Source: Catenovulum sediminis (lineage in GTDB: Bacteria; Pseudomonadota; Gammaproteobacteria; Enterobacterales; Alteromonadaceae). From it: 64,000 nucleotides of DNA. The notes beneath the pieces are model-generated. The model saw only the letters and a list, made by a program, of their open reading frames with translations. It was not told the DNA's origin and searched no databases. The stretch covers positions 186,001-250,000 of the forward strand of contig NZ_CP041661.1 of assembly GCF_007289895.1 (NCBI RefSeq). Direction: 5' to 3'. The number at the start of each line of letters is the position of its first letter. The first letter of the stretch is position 1. Shown here piece by piece: positions 48,331-57,630 of this stretch. The position numbers were made by a program, and so were the translations under genes.

Positions 48331-49185
48331 TTGCCAAATTCATCAAATTGGAATGCAGAGTTTGTCTATCAGACCGCCTGTAAACTCGCAGAAACCGCGG
48401 TTACGGAACAACAAAAGCTCACAACCGAAATAAAGCCAGACAATTCTATTGTCACGCAAGCTGATAAGCTGGTGGAAAACATGGCAATTCAGGCCTTATC
48501 TGATGCAACTAAAAATATCAGTGTCATTGGTGAAGAAACCATTAAAGAGCTCAGCGAAAACGAACTGAACGACGCGCTGGCCGGCAATTGTTATATCATT
48601 GACCCGATTGACGGCACTGTACCTTACGCCTCGTTAATACCGCTTTGGGGCATTTCAATTGGTTATGCCGAAAACGGTGAGATTTGTGAAGGATGTATCG
48701 TATTGCCCGGTACATTTGAAGCGGTTATTACAAAAAATGGCAAAACATATTACGCCAAAGGAAAGGGTCAATTACCTGCATTTAATGAGTTAACCGAAGT
48801 TTCACCGCACCTTAAAGATAATTGTGAGCATCCATCACGTGTTTTAGTGATCAACCAGCTAACAGCTAAAACAAAAACCATCACGGGTTTAACCCGCGGC
48901 GTGACAACCTATTACAGCATTGTATTTCCGTTTATATATCTAACGCTGGGTCGCATGGCCGGTATTTATGCCAGTTTACATGTTTGGGATGCAGCAGCTG
49001 GCATGGCGATTTTACGCAATCTAGGCTTTTATGCCGGTTTTGCAGATGGTCAGCCAGCGATCTATAAACTGACTGAAGATTTCGATTTTTCACAGTATAA
49101 AAAGGGGCATGCCCGCTCGCGTGAGATTATGGTTTATGCCAACCATAAAAGCTTTTGCGATAGCTGGATTGAATGTATTCACTAA
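48331..49185 (+). CDS. Inositol-monophosphatase family phosphatase
   Basis: 284 residues from a TTG, with GGGAG 7 bases upstream. Motifs of the Li-sensitive phosphatase family are intact: VIGEETIKE near residue 66, YIIDPIDGTVPYA near 88-100 with the metal-binding DPIDGT, and HVWDAAAGMAIL near 217. The family covers inositol-1-phosphatase, PAP phosphatase, histidinol-phosphatase and fructose-bisphosphatase activities. The Val-Pro after DGT, instead of the usual Thr/Arg-Asn, is unusual and prevents a finer call. The preceding NUDIX regulator ends 121 bases upstream. Confidence 0.82.
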   Translation: MPNSSNWNAEFVYQTACKLAETAVTEQQKLTTEIKPDNSIVTQADKLVENMAIQALSDATKNISVIGEETIKELSENELNDALAGNCYIIDPIDGTVPYASLIPLWGISIGYAENGEICEGCIVLPGTFEAVITKNGKTYYAKGKGQLPAFNELTEVSPHLKDNCEHPSRVLVINQLTAKTKTITGLTRGVTTYYSIVFPFIYLTLGRMAGIYASLHVWDAAAGMAILRNLGFYAGFADGQPAIYKLTEDFDFSQYKKGHARSREIMVYANHKSFCDSWIECIH

Positions 49186-49217
49186 AACTAATTACTTAAA
49201 AGACAGTTTGCAATAGC

Positions 49218-49250
49218 CCCTGCCAATGAAATTCAGATCAATTGGCAGGG
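49218..49250. terminator. Bidirectional hairpin terminator
   Basis: CCCTGCCAAT (49218-49227) pairs exactly with ATTGGCAGGG (49241-49250) between the convergent phosphatase and dehydrogenase-like genes. TCAGTTTT follows on the rightward strand. Confidence 0.7.
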
Positions 49251-49264
49251 TCAGTTTTGCCAGT

Positions 49265-51844
49265 TTAGTTGGCGGGGCTGCCGTAAATATCTATTTCAGT
49301 GACAGACCAAGTTTGTTGCGAACTACCGTTTTGCAAAACAAAACGGATAAACTTAGCTTTTTGACCTAACGTTTCGCTTGTACGTTGCGGACTTTTTTCA
49401 ATGTTAGAATCCACTTTTTGCCAGTTTTCGCCATCAATCGAAAATTCTAAATCAAACGCTTTAGCACAGCGCCATGACCATTTACGACAGTCCATATAAA
49501 CTTGACTGATCTGATAAACCTGCGGTAATTCTACCTGCAACCACATGCCAATTTGTTGTAAATCTTCACTATCCCATTTTGCCCAATCTGCTTTGCCATC
49601 AATTAACGCAGCAAAATTTTTCGGGTTATGGCTGGCGCTAAATTTCCACGCTTTTTTATTTGTTAACTTTTGTCCATATTTTTGTTCAAGCGCATCGAGC
49701 GTCCAAGGTGAAGACTGAGCATCCAGCGTTCTTAGTTTTGCAATCTGCTGTGCGCTGACCATAGATGCCTGATTAGCAAAATTATTGCGCAGATAAGTCA
49801 ACACATCAGCAATCCACTGATCGTCGTTACTGGCAATCGATGCCATCATACCACCGGCATAAGTTTCACCTTCAATCGGCCCCATTAAACCATCCAATAC
49901 AATTCTGCCTAAAATCGCTAAATTGCCGTTAACACGTGGGTTTTTCTCAAATGAGGGCGCTAATAAACCATTGCCAGCTGGCGCACCCTGCCCCTCTTTA
50001 CCGTGACAAGTAGCACACAGCGAATCAAAATGGTTTTTACCTCGCGCCAGCGCATCCGCTAAGGCTTTATTATTTTTAGCCAAAGCTTGCTGAGCTTCCC
50101 GTTCTTTTATCTGGTATTGCATCGCGGTATCAATGGCTAATAAGCCTTTCTTCAGCGGAAAACGGGCTAATAAGTCGCTGCGAATTTGCGCACGCTGTTT
50201 ATCTTCTATCTCAACATAAAATGCAGACAACATAATTTGCTGCGCTAACTCTATATCGGCATTTTTAATCAGCTTCTGCCAGTGTTTAACCATTTTACTG
50301 TCTTGTTTGCTGACGAATTGCTCTGAAACTCGAACAGCCGATGTGCGAACATTAGAGTCAGCATCTTTGAAAGCCTCAAGCAATAAATCCGCCTCAATTG
50401 CACCTAAACCTTCCAACGTCCACAACGCATGCAATCTTGCATGTGGGTTCTTATCTGCTTTAAGGATTTTTTTAAGCTTAGGGACAACAGATAAATCTTT
50501 TTCTAACACCAGTAATTTTTGTGCATTGATTCGCCACCAAAAATTTGGATGTGACAAATGCGCAACTAACTGCTCAGCAGACTCATTATACATTTTGGGT
50601 TTTGCACCCAATTCAACACCTGGCTTTGTGACCCTGAATATACGGCCACGACCAATAATTTTATCCAGTTCAAACTCTTGGATGACTTTGCGCAAATATG
50701 AACCTTCTTTGGTCCAGTTGCCTTCTTGAATAATACCGCGATACATATCGACGATATATAAGGTGCCGTCTGGCCCGGTTTCGCTCCAAACCGGGCGAAA
50801 TGCAGAATCCGTCGAAGCAATAAACTCTTTGCGCTCTGATTGATACGGATGGCTGATCACAGAATAACCCTCATTGCGTTTAATTTCTGCGCGGCGGATT
50901 AAATTACCAACTGGCTCTGGCACAATATAGTTGCCGTAAAGCTCAGGTAATTTGTCGCCTAAATAAACGCTTTGTCCGGCTACCCCGGTAAAATGATTTA
51001 ACGTATTGTCGGCACGCAGTCTGGGTTTTCCGCCTTGTACATCGGGCACAGTCTCAATTGGAAAGACCTCATTAAAGCCCTCAGCCAACTCACCTTCTAC
51101 TGGCACAATGCCATAAACACTTGGAAACTGAAAACTAAACACGGGCTTTTCTGCACCCGCAGCAGAATAATATAAACGGCCGGCATCGTCCTGTCCTAAT
51201 CCCCACTGACCGCCGCCATACCGTATATTTTGCGCGATAATTTTACCGTCTTCAAAACGATATCGTTTATTGGTGTAAGTCACATACAACCAGTTATCCA
51301 ACCCCCAAATCAAACCACTAGGCTGGTGTTCTAAATTTCCACCGCGCGGCCCACCGGCAAAAATGGTCGTGCGCTTATCAGAAACGCCATCGCCATCTAA
51401 ATCTTCCAGCAACAATAAATCGAACGTATTGGTTTCCCGCACGATAATTTTGCCATCTTGCAATGGCAGAATCATTCTGGGCAACAGTAAGTTTTCAGCA
51501 AATACGGTGTAACTATCAACCACGCCGTCGTTATCTGTGTCTTCTAATCGTTTTATTCTGCTTACGGGTTCCATCTGTTTAGAACCATCTATATCCAACA
51601 TATAAGTCAGCATTTCTGCCACATACATTCTGCCATTGCCGTCAAACGACAATAAAACAGGCTCTTCGACATAGGGTTCATGGGTAACCAACTGCATTGC
51701 ATAACCGTCTTGCACCACCATAGTCGCTAACGATTCCTGCGGCGAGAGTGGCTTGATTTTTTTATCAACAGGTGCACTTTGCACAGCAGAAAAATGCAAG
51801 GTAAAGATACTACAAACAGAGAGTTTTATTAATTTTTTAATCAT
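49265..51844 (-). CDS. PVC-type haem c dehydrogenase-like protein with HEAT repeats, cytochrome c and F5/8-type C-terminal domain
   Basis: 859 residues from ATG 51844 (a GTG codon precedes it), signal peptide ending in VQSA. Order: a beta-propeller resembling PQQ/sugar dehydrogenases (residues about 40-400), with aspartate-rich calcium-type loops DTDNDGVVD and DLDGDGVSD and the signature RGIIQEGNWTKEGSYLR; HEAT-like repeats (about 415-560); a cytochrome c domain with CATCH at about 609-613; and an F5/8-type carbohydrate-binding-like domain from about 715. This architecture is best known from Planctomycetes and Verrucomicrobia. It suggests periplasmic oxidation of a sugar with electrons passed to haem. 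Substrate unknown. Its link to xylan is by position only. Confidence 0.82.
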   Translation of the reverse strand: MIKKLIKLSVCSIFTLHFSAVQSAPVDKKIKPLSPQESLATMVVQDGYAMQLVTHEPYVEEPVLLSFDGNGRMYVAEMLTYMLDIDGSKQMEPVSRIKRLEDTDNDGVVDSYTVFAENLLLPRMILPLQDGKIIVRETNTFDLLLLEDLDGDGVSDKRTTIFAGGPRGGNLEHQPSGLIWGLDNWLYVTYTNKRYRFEDGKIIAQNIRYGGGQWGLGQDDAGRLYYSAAGAEKPVFSFQFPSVYGIVPVEGELAEGFNEVFPIETVPDVQGGKPRLRADNTLNHFTGVAGQSVYLGDKLPELYGNYIVPEPVGNLIRRAEIKRNEGYSVISHPYQSERKEFIASTDSAFRPVWSETGPDGTLYIVDMYRGIIQEGNWTKEGSYLRKVIQEFELDKIIGRGRIFRVTKPGVELGAKPKMYNESAEQLVAHLSHPNFWWRINAQKLLVLEKDLSVVPKLKKILKADKNPHARLHALWTLEGLGAIEADLLLEAFKDADSNVRTSAVRVSEQFVSKQDSKMVKHWQKLIKNADIELAQQIMLSAFYVEIEDKQRAQIRSDLLARFPLKKGLLAIDTAMQYQIKEREAQQALAKNNKALADALARGKNHFDSLCATCHGKEGQGAPAGNGLLAPSFEKNPRVNGNLAILGRIVLDGLMGPIEGETYAGGMMASIASNDDQWIADVLTYLRNNFANQASMVSAQQIAKLRTLDAQSSPWTLDALEQKYGQKLTNKKAWKFSASHNPKNFAALIDGKADWAKWDSEDLQQIGMWLQVELPQVYQISQVYMDCRKWSWRCAKAFDLEFSIDGENWQKVDSNIEKSPQRTSETLGQKAKFIRFVLQNGSSQQTWSVTEIDIYGSPAN

Positions 51845-52170
51845 CACAGAGACTCACATACAAACGGCTAACAGGGCGAAAATAATATTTAACAAACCGC
51901 CCAACAATGTTAACAGTATACACTCATAAAGAATAAATTACAGTTATCCAGCTCGCTTTTATATGGCACTTATAAACAATCAAGATCGAAAAATTGCTGA
52001 CCAACAAATTCAAAGATTCATCACCAATGAACAGCTAGAGTGAGCTGGTTCCCCCAACTTTCTCGATCATTTAGATAAAGGCATAACAATAGCCCGATAA
52101 AATAGCCGGATATATTAGCCGACACGCCGATAACTGGAGAGTCGTTAAACTCTAATTCTCATATAAATGA
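51845..52170. other. Intergenic region between dehydrogenase-like gene and TonB receptor
   Basis: 326 bases with no supported gene, no strong hairpin and no copy of the shared motif. It must contain the leftward promoter of the dehydrogenase-like gene and the 3' end of the receptor transcript. Confidence 0.4.
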
Positions 52171-54618
52171 TCATTCAAATGAAAATTTCAGTGAAACGCC
52201 ATATGTTCTAGGCGGTGCATAATAGGCTGTTGAACCTAACATGCCCAGATCCAAATTATATTGTTTGTAAGTTTCATTCGTCAGGTTTTTCACCCATAAC
52301 ATCAGCTGTACTTGGGTGTTTGCCGTTGTATACGCAAGATGTGCATTGTTTACACCATAAGCTTTTTGATAAGCACCGCCGCCATTGCTCACTTCTAGGT
52401 ATTGATCATCATAATACACACCATCGAGTTGCATACTGAGCTCGCCACTCACTATAGTGGATGTTACAGGCCACACATAATTGAATAGATAATTAACCGA
52501 ATAGTCAGGCGCATTTGGAAGTTCCCGGTTTGTTAACACATCTAACGGAAAGTCGATAACGGTGTTGGCAACAGGAGAAATCCATTCATCAACAGCGCTA
52601 ACGTTTTCAACCTCCGATTGCATAAAGGACAAGCCAAGTTGTGCAAAAATGTGAATGTTAGGCTGCCAGCTCAGTTCTATTTCGCCACCATAAGCCGTCG
52701 CGTCTGAGTTATCTATTTGTGGCGCTAAACCAGACATTGAAAAAGCCTGATAATCACGATAGTCATAATAAAACGCCGTCGCGTTCAACTGTAGACTTTT
52801 ATCCTGTAAAAGCGCTTTGCTTCCCATTTCGTAAGCATGGAGTGTTTCAGGCTTGTGTTGCATATTCTCAACCGGCACACCAGCAGAAAATGCCCAATTG
52901 CCCACTTTTATACCTCGGTTATACGAAACAAAGTTCAAGATCTCGTTATTTAATTGCCAGTTAAGCTGGAGTCGCGCCGAATAATCTTGGTAATCAATTA
53001 CCGCTATATTTGAGCTGTCTGGATTAACGCTCACTTGCTCGATAAGTGCGATGTCTGCACTTTTATCTTCAAAACCACGTCGATAGTGTAATGACTTATC
53101 ATCTTCAGACCATCTCAAACCGGCAATAATGACTAAATCTGAGGTTAGTAAATACTCATATTGAGCAAATACCGAAAAATTTTCAGAATCTGTTCTATAG
53201 TCTTGTGTGGCTTGTGGTGAACCAATTAACGGGTCGTAATTGTCTGCAAGCAAGCCCTCATTTTTTAGTGTTGTAGCCAGCCGGATAACCGGGTTACCTA
53301 TTGTAGTTATTCGTCCTTCCTGCTGCATATCTAACCAGTAGCTCCCCAATTGCCATCGAGCGGATGCACCAATACCAGATAACCTTAGCTCTTGCGACCA
53401 TTGCTGATAATCTGTCTCAGTCTGAAAAGCAATGATTGGCGCTGCGATACCATCACCATCTTCTAAATAAATTTTATCTAAAAATTGAAGGTTAGAAATT
53501 GATATCAGCTCAACCTCATCTGCTAAATCAATGGTCAGTTTTGCCGTTGAATTTTGCACTTTGCGATTAAGAAATCCATTAATATTTGAAAAGTGTTTAT
53601 GCGGCATTGCATGATCACCTTGATAAAGCGTCAATCCGGCGCTATCGACAGGCGTAAATCCATCTTCGGTGTTAAAAAAGACAAGCTTGGTGAAGTCTTC
53701 TATTGTCATTTGATTGGGCGGCGCTTCTCCTTCTAAAATAACGTTTTGCGTAAAGTCGACTAATTCAGGCGGTAAATAGGTGTTCGCGATTTCCTTTTCG
53801 GTCCAGGGTAAAAACGCATAGCCCCCCGTTGGCACATCTTGATCTTTCGCATAGACATGACTGAAGTCCAACAATACGTTATCAAAAACTTCAGCCTGTA
53901 AGCTTAACCGAGCTGCTTGCGCATCCGCCCCACCTATTGCTCGTATATCCGTGCTGGCCGATTTTATATACCCATCTGCTTTTTCCTGCCTAAACGCCAA
54001 GCGCGCGCGTATAGTCTCGTTTAAACTTCCCCCGACAGCAGATTCAATAAATGTTCTGTCAAAGCGAGCTTTGCCTGCTTTCAAATAACCGTTGAATACC
54101 GCTTCACTGGCATCGTTAGAAACATAATGAATCATTCCACCTGTCGCATTGCGGCCAAATAACGTGCCTTGCGGCCCTCTTAATACTTCGACTCGTTTAG
54201 CGTCAAATAGCAAACCGGATACCGCATTCAAACTAGCGATATACGCATCATCTGCATACACTGCTACCGGAGATTCTAAATTATCGGTAAAACTATTTTG
54301 TGATACGCCACGCAAATTAAATAGTGCTAAATTAGGTGAAAAGCTAGTGAGCTGCAAATTAGGCACTTGCTGTGTAATTTCAACATTATCCGATATCGCT
54401 AAGCGCTCAATGGCTTTTGCTGACAGCGCAGTAATTGAAATTCCAACCTCCTGATTATCTTGTTTTCTTTTTTGTGCAGAGACTTGGATAACTTCAATTT
54501 TTGGCTCAGCATCGAATTTAGCAGGCATACTTTCGTTCGCAAAAACGGCCGATGCAAACAAGACAGGTGCCAAACCTAATATACTGATAAAACGTGCAGA
54601 AAATTTACGAATCTTCAA
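52171..54618 (-). CDS. TonB-dependent receptor, 815 aa (siderophore/vitamin-like subfamily)
   Basis: The start is a TTG with GGAG about 8 bases upstream. Signal peptide ending in ASAVFA, TonB-box-like IEVIQVSAQKRKQ, plug motifs (ITQQVPNLQL, FNLRGVSQNSF, VAVYADDAYIAS, AKRVEVLRGPQGTLFGRNATGG) and a barrel ending in YGVSLKFSFE. The RGPQGTLFGRNATGG form marks the subfamily often called FyuA/IroN-like in Alteromonadales and Sphingomonadales, which differs from the other four receptors in this window. Its cargo cannot be inferred. The hybrid kinase genes lie directly upstream in the same direction (26 bases), so the kinase may control it. Confidence 0.9.
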   Translation of the reverse strand: MKIRKFSARFISILGLAPVLFASAVFANESMPAKFDAEPKIEVIQVSAQKRKQDNQEVGISITALSAKAIERLAISDNVEITQQVPNLQLTSFSPNLALFNLRGVSQNSFTDNLESPVAVYADDAYIASLNAVSGLLFDAKRVEVLRGPQGTLFGRNATGGMIHYVSNDASEAVFNGYLKAGKARFDRTFIESAVGGSLNETIRARLAFRQEKADGYIKSASTDIRAIGGADAQAARLSLQAEVFDNVLLDFSHVYAKDQDVPTGGYAFLPWTEKEIANTYLPPELVDFTQNVILEGEAPPNQMTIEDFTKLVFFNTEDGFTPVDSAGLTLYQGDHAMPHKHFSNINGFLNRKVQNSTAKLTIDLADEVELISISNLQFLDKIYLEDGDGIAAPIIAFQTETDYQQWSQELRLSGIGASARWQLGSYWLDMQQEGRITTIGNPVIRLATTLKNEGLLADNYDPLIGSPQATQDYRTDSENFSVFAQYEYLLTSDLVIIAGLRWSEDDKSLHYRRGFEDKSADIALIEQVSVNPDSSNIAVIDYQDYSARLQLNWQLNNEILNFVSYNRGIKVGNWAFSAGVPVENMQHKPETLHAYEMGSKALLQDKSLQLNATAFYYDYRDYQAFSMSGLAPQIDNSDATAYGGEIELSWQPNIHIFAQLGLSFMQSEVENVSAVDEWISPVANTVIDFPLDVLTNRELPNAPDYSVNYLFNYVWPVTSTIVSGELSMQLDGVYYDDQYLEVSNGGGAYQKAYGVNNAHLAYTTANTQVQLMLWVKNLTNETYKQYNLDLGMLGSTAYYAPPRTYGVSLKFSFE

Positions 54619-54644
54619 AAGTTAAACTCCAATAACAAGCGCTG

Positions 54645-55502
54645 TTAGTCATCGCCAACGGTATGTGTGAGCGAAGCAATTGTATTTTTTAAGGTTTCAA
54701 GATGTATTGGTTTAGCAACATGTGCATTCATACCAATTGACAAATAATAGTCTATGTCGTCGGACATCACATTGGCGGTTAGTGCAACAATCGGAATCGC
54801 ACTTTTAGTACTATCTTTATATTTTCGAATGCGTTGTGTCGCTTCTACACCATCCATCGTTGGCATATGAATATCCATTAATATCATGTCGTAATGCCCT
54901 TCGATAAATGCCTCTATACATTGCAATCCGTTATCAACTATATCAACACAGGCTCCTTCAGAAGCGAGCAACTCACAAATGATTAATTGATTCACTTCGT
55001 TGTCTTCTGCAACTAAAAATTTCATTGCAGAGAAAGCTTGTGTGTTAACCATACCTTTTTCATATCCCCCTTTAGAGGTGACTGCTTTGAGCGTTTCAAA
55101 CAATACGCTTTCGGGTACAGGTTTACGGAGTACCGAAGAGATATTTAATTCTGCAGCGCAACTTTCAACGACATCCAGGTTATATGCTGTCAAAACAATT
55201 ACGGGTGTGTGCCAAGTTGTTTTAACAGCACGGAATTTGCGTATAAAAGCTTCACCATCGGTTACAGGCATCGTCCAATCCGAGATAATCACATCATAAG
55301 CAGTTGTGCGCGCATTAATTTTTTGCATTGCTTCGCGGGCAGAGATGGCTGTTTCAACCGATAAGTTAAATAGCATTAATTGCTGCTGCAAAACGTCAAT
55401 GGCTATTGGGTTGTCATCCACAATCAAAACCGACATTGCTTTATCAAACTTTAATTGTTTATCTTCATGCAAGACAACTTGGTCATTCAATTTTAAATGC
55501 AT
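54645..55502 (-). CDS. Double receiver (REC-REC) part of a hybrid histidine kinase, separated by frameshift
   Basis: 285 residues from ATG 55502. First receiver: VLIVDDNPIAIDVL, VIISDWTMPVTDGEAF with the phospho-acceptor Asp, VIVLTAY and LRKPVPE. Second receiver: FLVAEDNEVNQLII, MILMDIHMPTMDGVEATQ, PIVALTAN and VAKPIHLE. No output domain and no convincing ribosome-binding site. The same reading frame continues upstream into the coding frame of the kinase if one G is added to the G8 run at 55522-55529, giving ELGGGSTFTAVMHLKL. It is therefore most likely the C-terminal part of one hybrid kinase rather than a separate response regulator, although the ATG overlaps the kinase stop. Confidence 0.85.
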   Translation of the reverse strand: MHLKLNDQVVLHEDKQLKFDKAMSVLIVDDNPIAIDVLQQQLMLFNLSVETAISAREAMQKINARTTAYDVIISDWTMPVTDGEAFIRKFRAVKTTWHTPVIVLTAYNLDVVESCAAELNISSVLRKPVPESVLFETLKAVTSKGGYEKGMVNTQAFSAMKFLVAEDNEVNQLIICELLASEGACVDIVDNGLQCIEAFIEGHYDMILMDIHMPTMDGVEATQRIRKYKDSTKSAIPIVALTANVMSDDIDYYLSIGMNAHVAKPIHLETLKNTIASLTHTVGDD

Positions 55503-57394
55503 GACAGCGGTGAAAGTTGAGCCCCCCCCAACTCACTGTCTACCTGAATATCACCTTGCATTAACTGACATAATCGTTTACTGATACTCAAACCTAAACC
55601 TGTGCCACCAAATTTACGCGTTGTGGAGGTATCCGCTTGGGTAAATGCATCAAACAAAGAATTCAATTTGTCATTCTCGATACCAATTCCAGTGTCTGAA
55701 ACAGAAAACACAATCGGATAATTTTCAGTTGGTGCATCGACGTTGCCCTCTAACGGATAAATACGCACCCGTACCTGACCTTGGTGAGTAAATTTTAAAG
55801 CATTAGAGCACAGGTTAATTAACACCTGATTAATTCTGACAATGTCACCCACTAAGTCTGGGTGTAGTTTACTATCCAGTGAAACGACGAAATCAATCCC
55901 TTTTTCCTGGGCTACAGTGTCAAAAGTGGCTGTTAGATAGTCAGTAACTGTGTTGATCGAAAAAGGATGCGCTTCTAATTCGATATTGCCGGATTCAATT
56001 TTAGAAAAATCCAAAATATCATTAATTACCACTAATAATTGGTCGGCCGAATAGCCTATTTTATCTAGATATTGGCGCTGCTTATCAGATAATGGGGTCT
56101 GCTTTAATAAATTTGTTAAACCAATAACGCCGCCCATAGGTGTGCGGATTTCGTGGCTCATATTCGCTAAAAACTCTGATTTTGCTTTGGCCGAATTTTC
56201 AGCTTCATTTTTTGCTTTTTCCAAATCTTGCGTTCGAATTAATACCCTAGATTCAAGTAATTGGCGCTCGCTCTCTAATTCATTTAATAAATTTAGTCTT
56301 CTTGTGTTCAGTGAAACGACAAACACCAACAAGGATATAAGTACAACGAACGCAGCAAAAACAACAAAAATAATGCTTTTGTACTGTTCGTAAAACGAAG
56401 GTTTATAATATTCTAATATCGAGTTTTCTGGCAGCCTGCCAAAGTCAATGCCAAATTTTGTCAATTGCCGCCAATCATAATGAAAAGCACTTAAAGATGA
56501 TTGCTCAACATTGACAAAAGGCTGACCTTGTACATGCCGTATAATCGCCAAGGCGGTTTGTTGGCCCACCAATTCACCTGATAATAAATAACCGCCTACC
56601 ACACCAGACCCCATTAAAGGATACCAATATGTAAAAATAGGCACATTACTCTTTTCAGCTAATCTAATGGCGGTCTGATAAGGCGTCTGCGGAATCCCAT
56701 CTACTTGCCGAAAGATTGGGGTATACAGTGCAATTGAATTCCGTTGCGCAGTTTCTAACCTCTCGACTAATTGCTGAACCGGTAAATTACTTAAAGTTTC
56801 AATTTGTATTTTGCTATTTTGTAGTTGCAGCACCTTTACTAATGCATTGTGCGCTTCTAAAGATATTGAATTATTGGTATCTGCAATCACCAGCACCTTA
56901 TCCGGCTGCATCAGTTTAATAGCAGAATTACTCGCTTTTTGATAATTTACGGTCGTGTTTAATACAAGTCCTCTTTCACCCGCCAATAATTTAAAACCAG
57001 CCCCAGGCTCAACATAAACACGAGGAACAGATCGATGAAACTGAGGTAACTGACGTAATAATATCGCAGCCGCAGCATCTTGCGTTACAACAACATCTAC
57101 CTTTTTATCAGCATATTTATTGAGCAAATAGTATTTAAACAAAGCAAGTTGCTCCGCTTCGTCGAAGCGCCCTACATCCAGATTCTCAATAAACAAATTA
57201 AAAGGGATTGCCTGACTATCTAATATTTGTCGTAAACCAGATTCTACGCTTTGCTGCCAAGGCATATCCTGATTAAATGAGTTCAACAACAAAACCTGCA
57301 CGGGTTGCTGTGATGGCCTGTCTAACTCCTCAGTCACAACACTAAATGAGGTAAAAACAAGGAAAAATAATAAACCCAAGATGGATTTGAACAT
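55493..57394 (-). CDS. Hybrid histidine kinase, N-terminal part (periplasmic binding-protein sensor, HisKA, HATPase), frameshifted at its 3' end
   Basis: 633 residues from ATG 57394; the frame reaches a TTG at 57424 but the ATG begins a proper signal peptide (MFKSILGLLFFLVFTSFSVV). Residues about 25-310 form an ABC-binding-protein-like sensor domain (VQVLLLNSFNQDMPWQQSVE, PIFTYWYPLMGSGVVGGYL). One membrane span lies near 330-355, then a coiled coil, HisKA with phospho-His in FLANMSHEIRTPMGG, and HATPase motifs LINLCSNALKF, SDTGIGI and GGTGLGLSI. After DSELGG the frame leaves the family pattern (AQLSPLSCI, stop) because of the length of a G8 run. It probably senses a periplasmic ligand. Confidence 0.87.
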   Translation of the reverse strand: MFKSILGLLFFLVFTSFSVVTEELDRPSQQPVQVLLLNSFNQDMPWQQSVESGLRQILDSQAIPFNLFIENLDVGRFDEAEQLALFKYYLLNKYADKKVDVVVTQDAAAAILLRQLPQFHRSVPRVYVEPGAGFKLLAGERGLVLNTTVNYQKASNSAIKLMQPDKVLVIADTNNSISLEAHNALVKVLQLQNSKIQIETLSNLPVQQLVERLETAQRNSIALYTPIFRQVDGIPQTPYQTAIRLAEKSNVPIFTYWYPLMGSGVVGGYLLSGELVGQQTALAIIRHVQGQPFVNVEQSSLSAFHYDWRQLTKFGIDFGRLPENSILEYYKPSFYEQYKSIIFVVFAAFVVLISLLVFVVSLNTRRLNLLNELESERQLLESRVLIRTQDLEKAKNEAENSAKAKSEFLANMSHEIRTPMGGVIGLTNLLKQTPLSDKQRQYLDKIGYSADQLLVVINDILDFSKIESGNIELEAHPFSINTVTDYLTATFDTVAQEKGIDFVVSLDSKLHPDLVGDIVRINQVLINLCSNALKFTHQGQVRVRIYPLEGNVDAPTENYPIVFSVSDTGIGIENDKLNSLFDAFTQADTSTTRKFGGTGLGLSISKRLCQLMQGDIQVDSELGGAQLSPLSCI

Positions 57395-57562
57395 AAATGA
57401 CGGAGTATAAATTAGGCTATGCAATTATGATTTAAGGCTAGTCGCTGACCATTTATTTATCAATTTTTCTAAACAAATAAAACCGCCCCCAGCCCTAAGA
57501 TTTATCCTACGAATGCTTATTTCAGGAGGCTGGCCCATTTGGTAGCCATACGTTAACGATAA

Positions 57563-57584
57563 AAAGGTCTCGTGCGAGACCTTT
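57563..57584. terminator. Bidirectional rho-independent terminator
   Basis: AAAGGTCTC-GTGC-GAGACCTTT, with A-rich sequence on the left and GTTTTT on the right. It ends the leftward amylase transcript 46 bases after its stop. The rest of the 57395-57630 gap shows no gene. Confidence 0.8.
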
Positions 57585-57630
57585 GTTTTTAATTATGGCT
57601 CAAAATATCTAACCAAAACATTTAGCGAGA

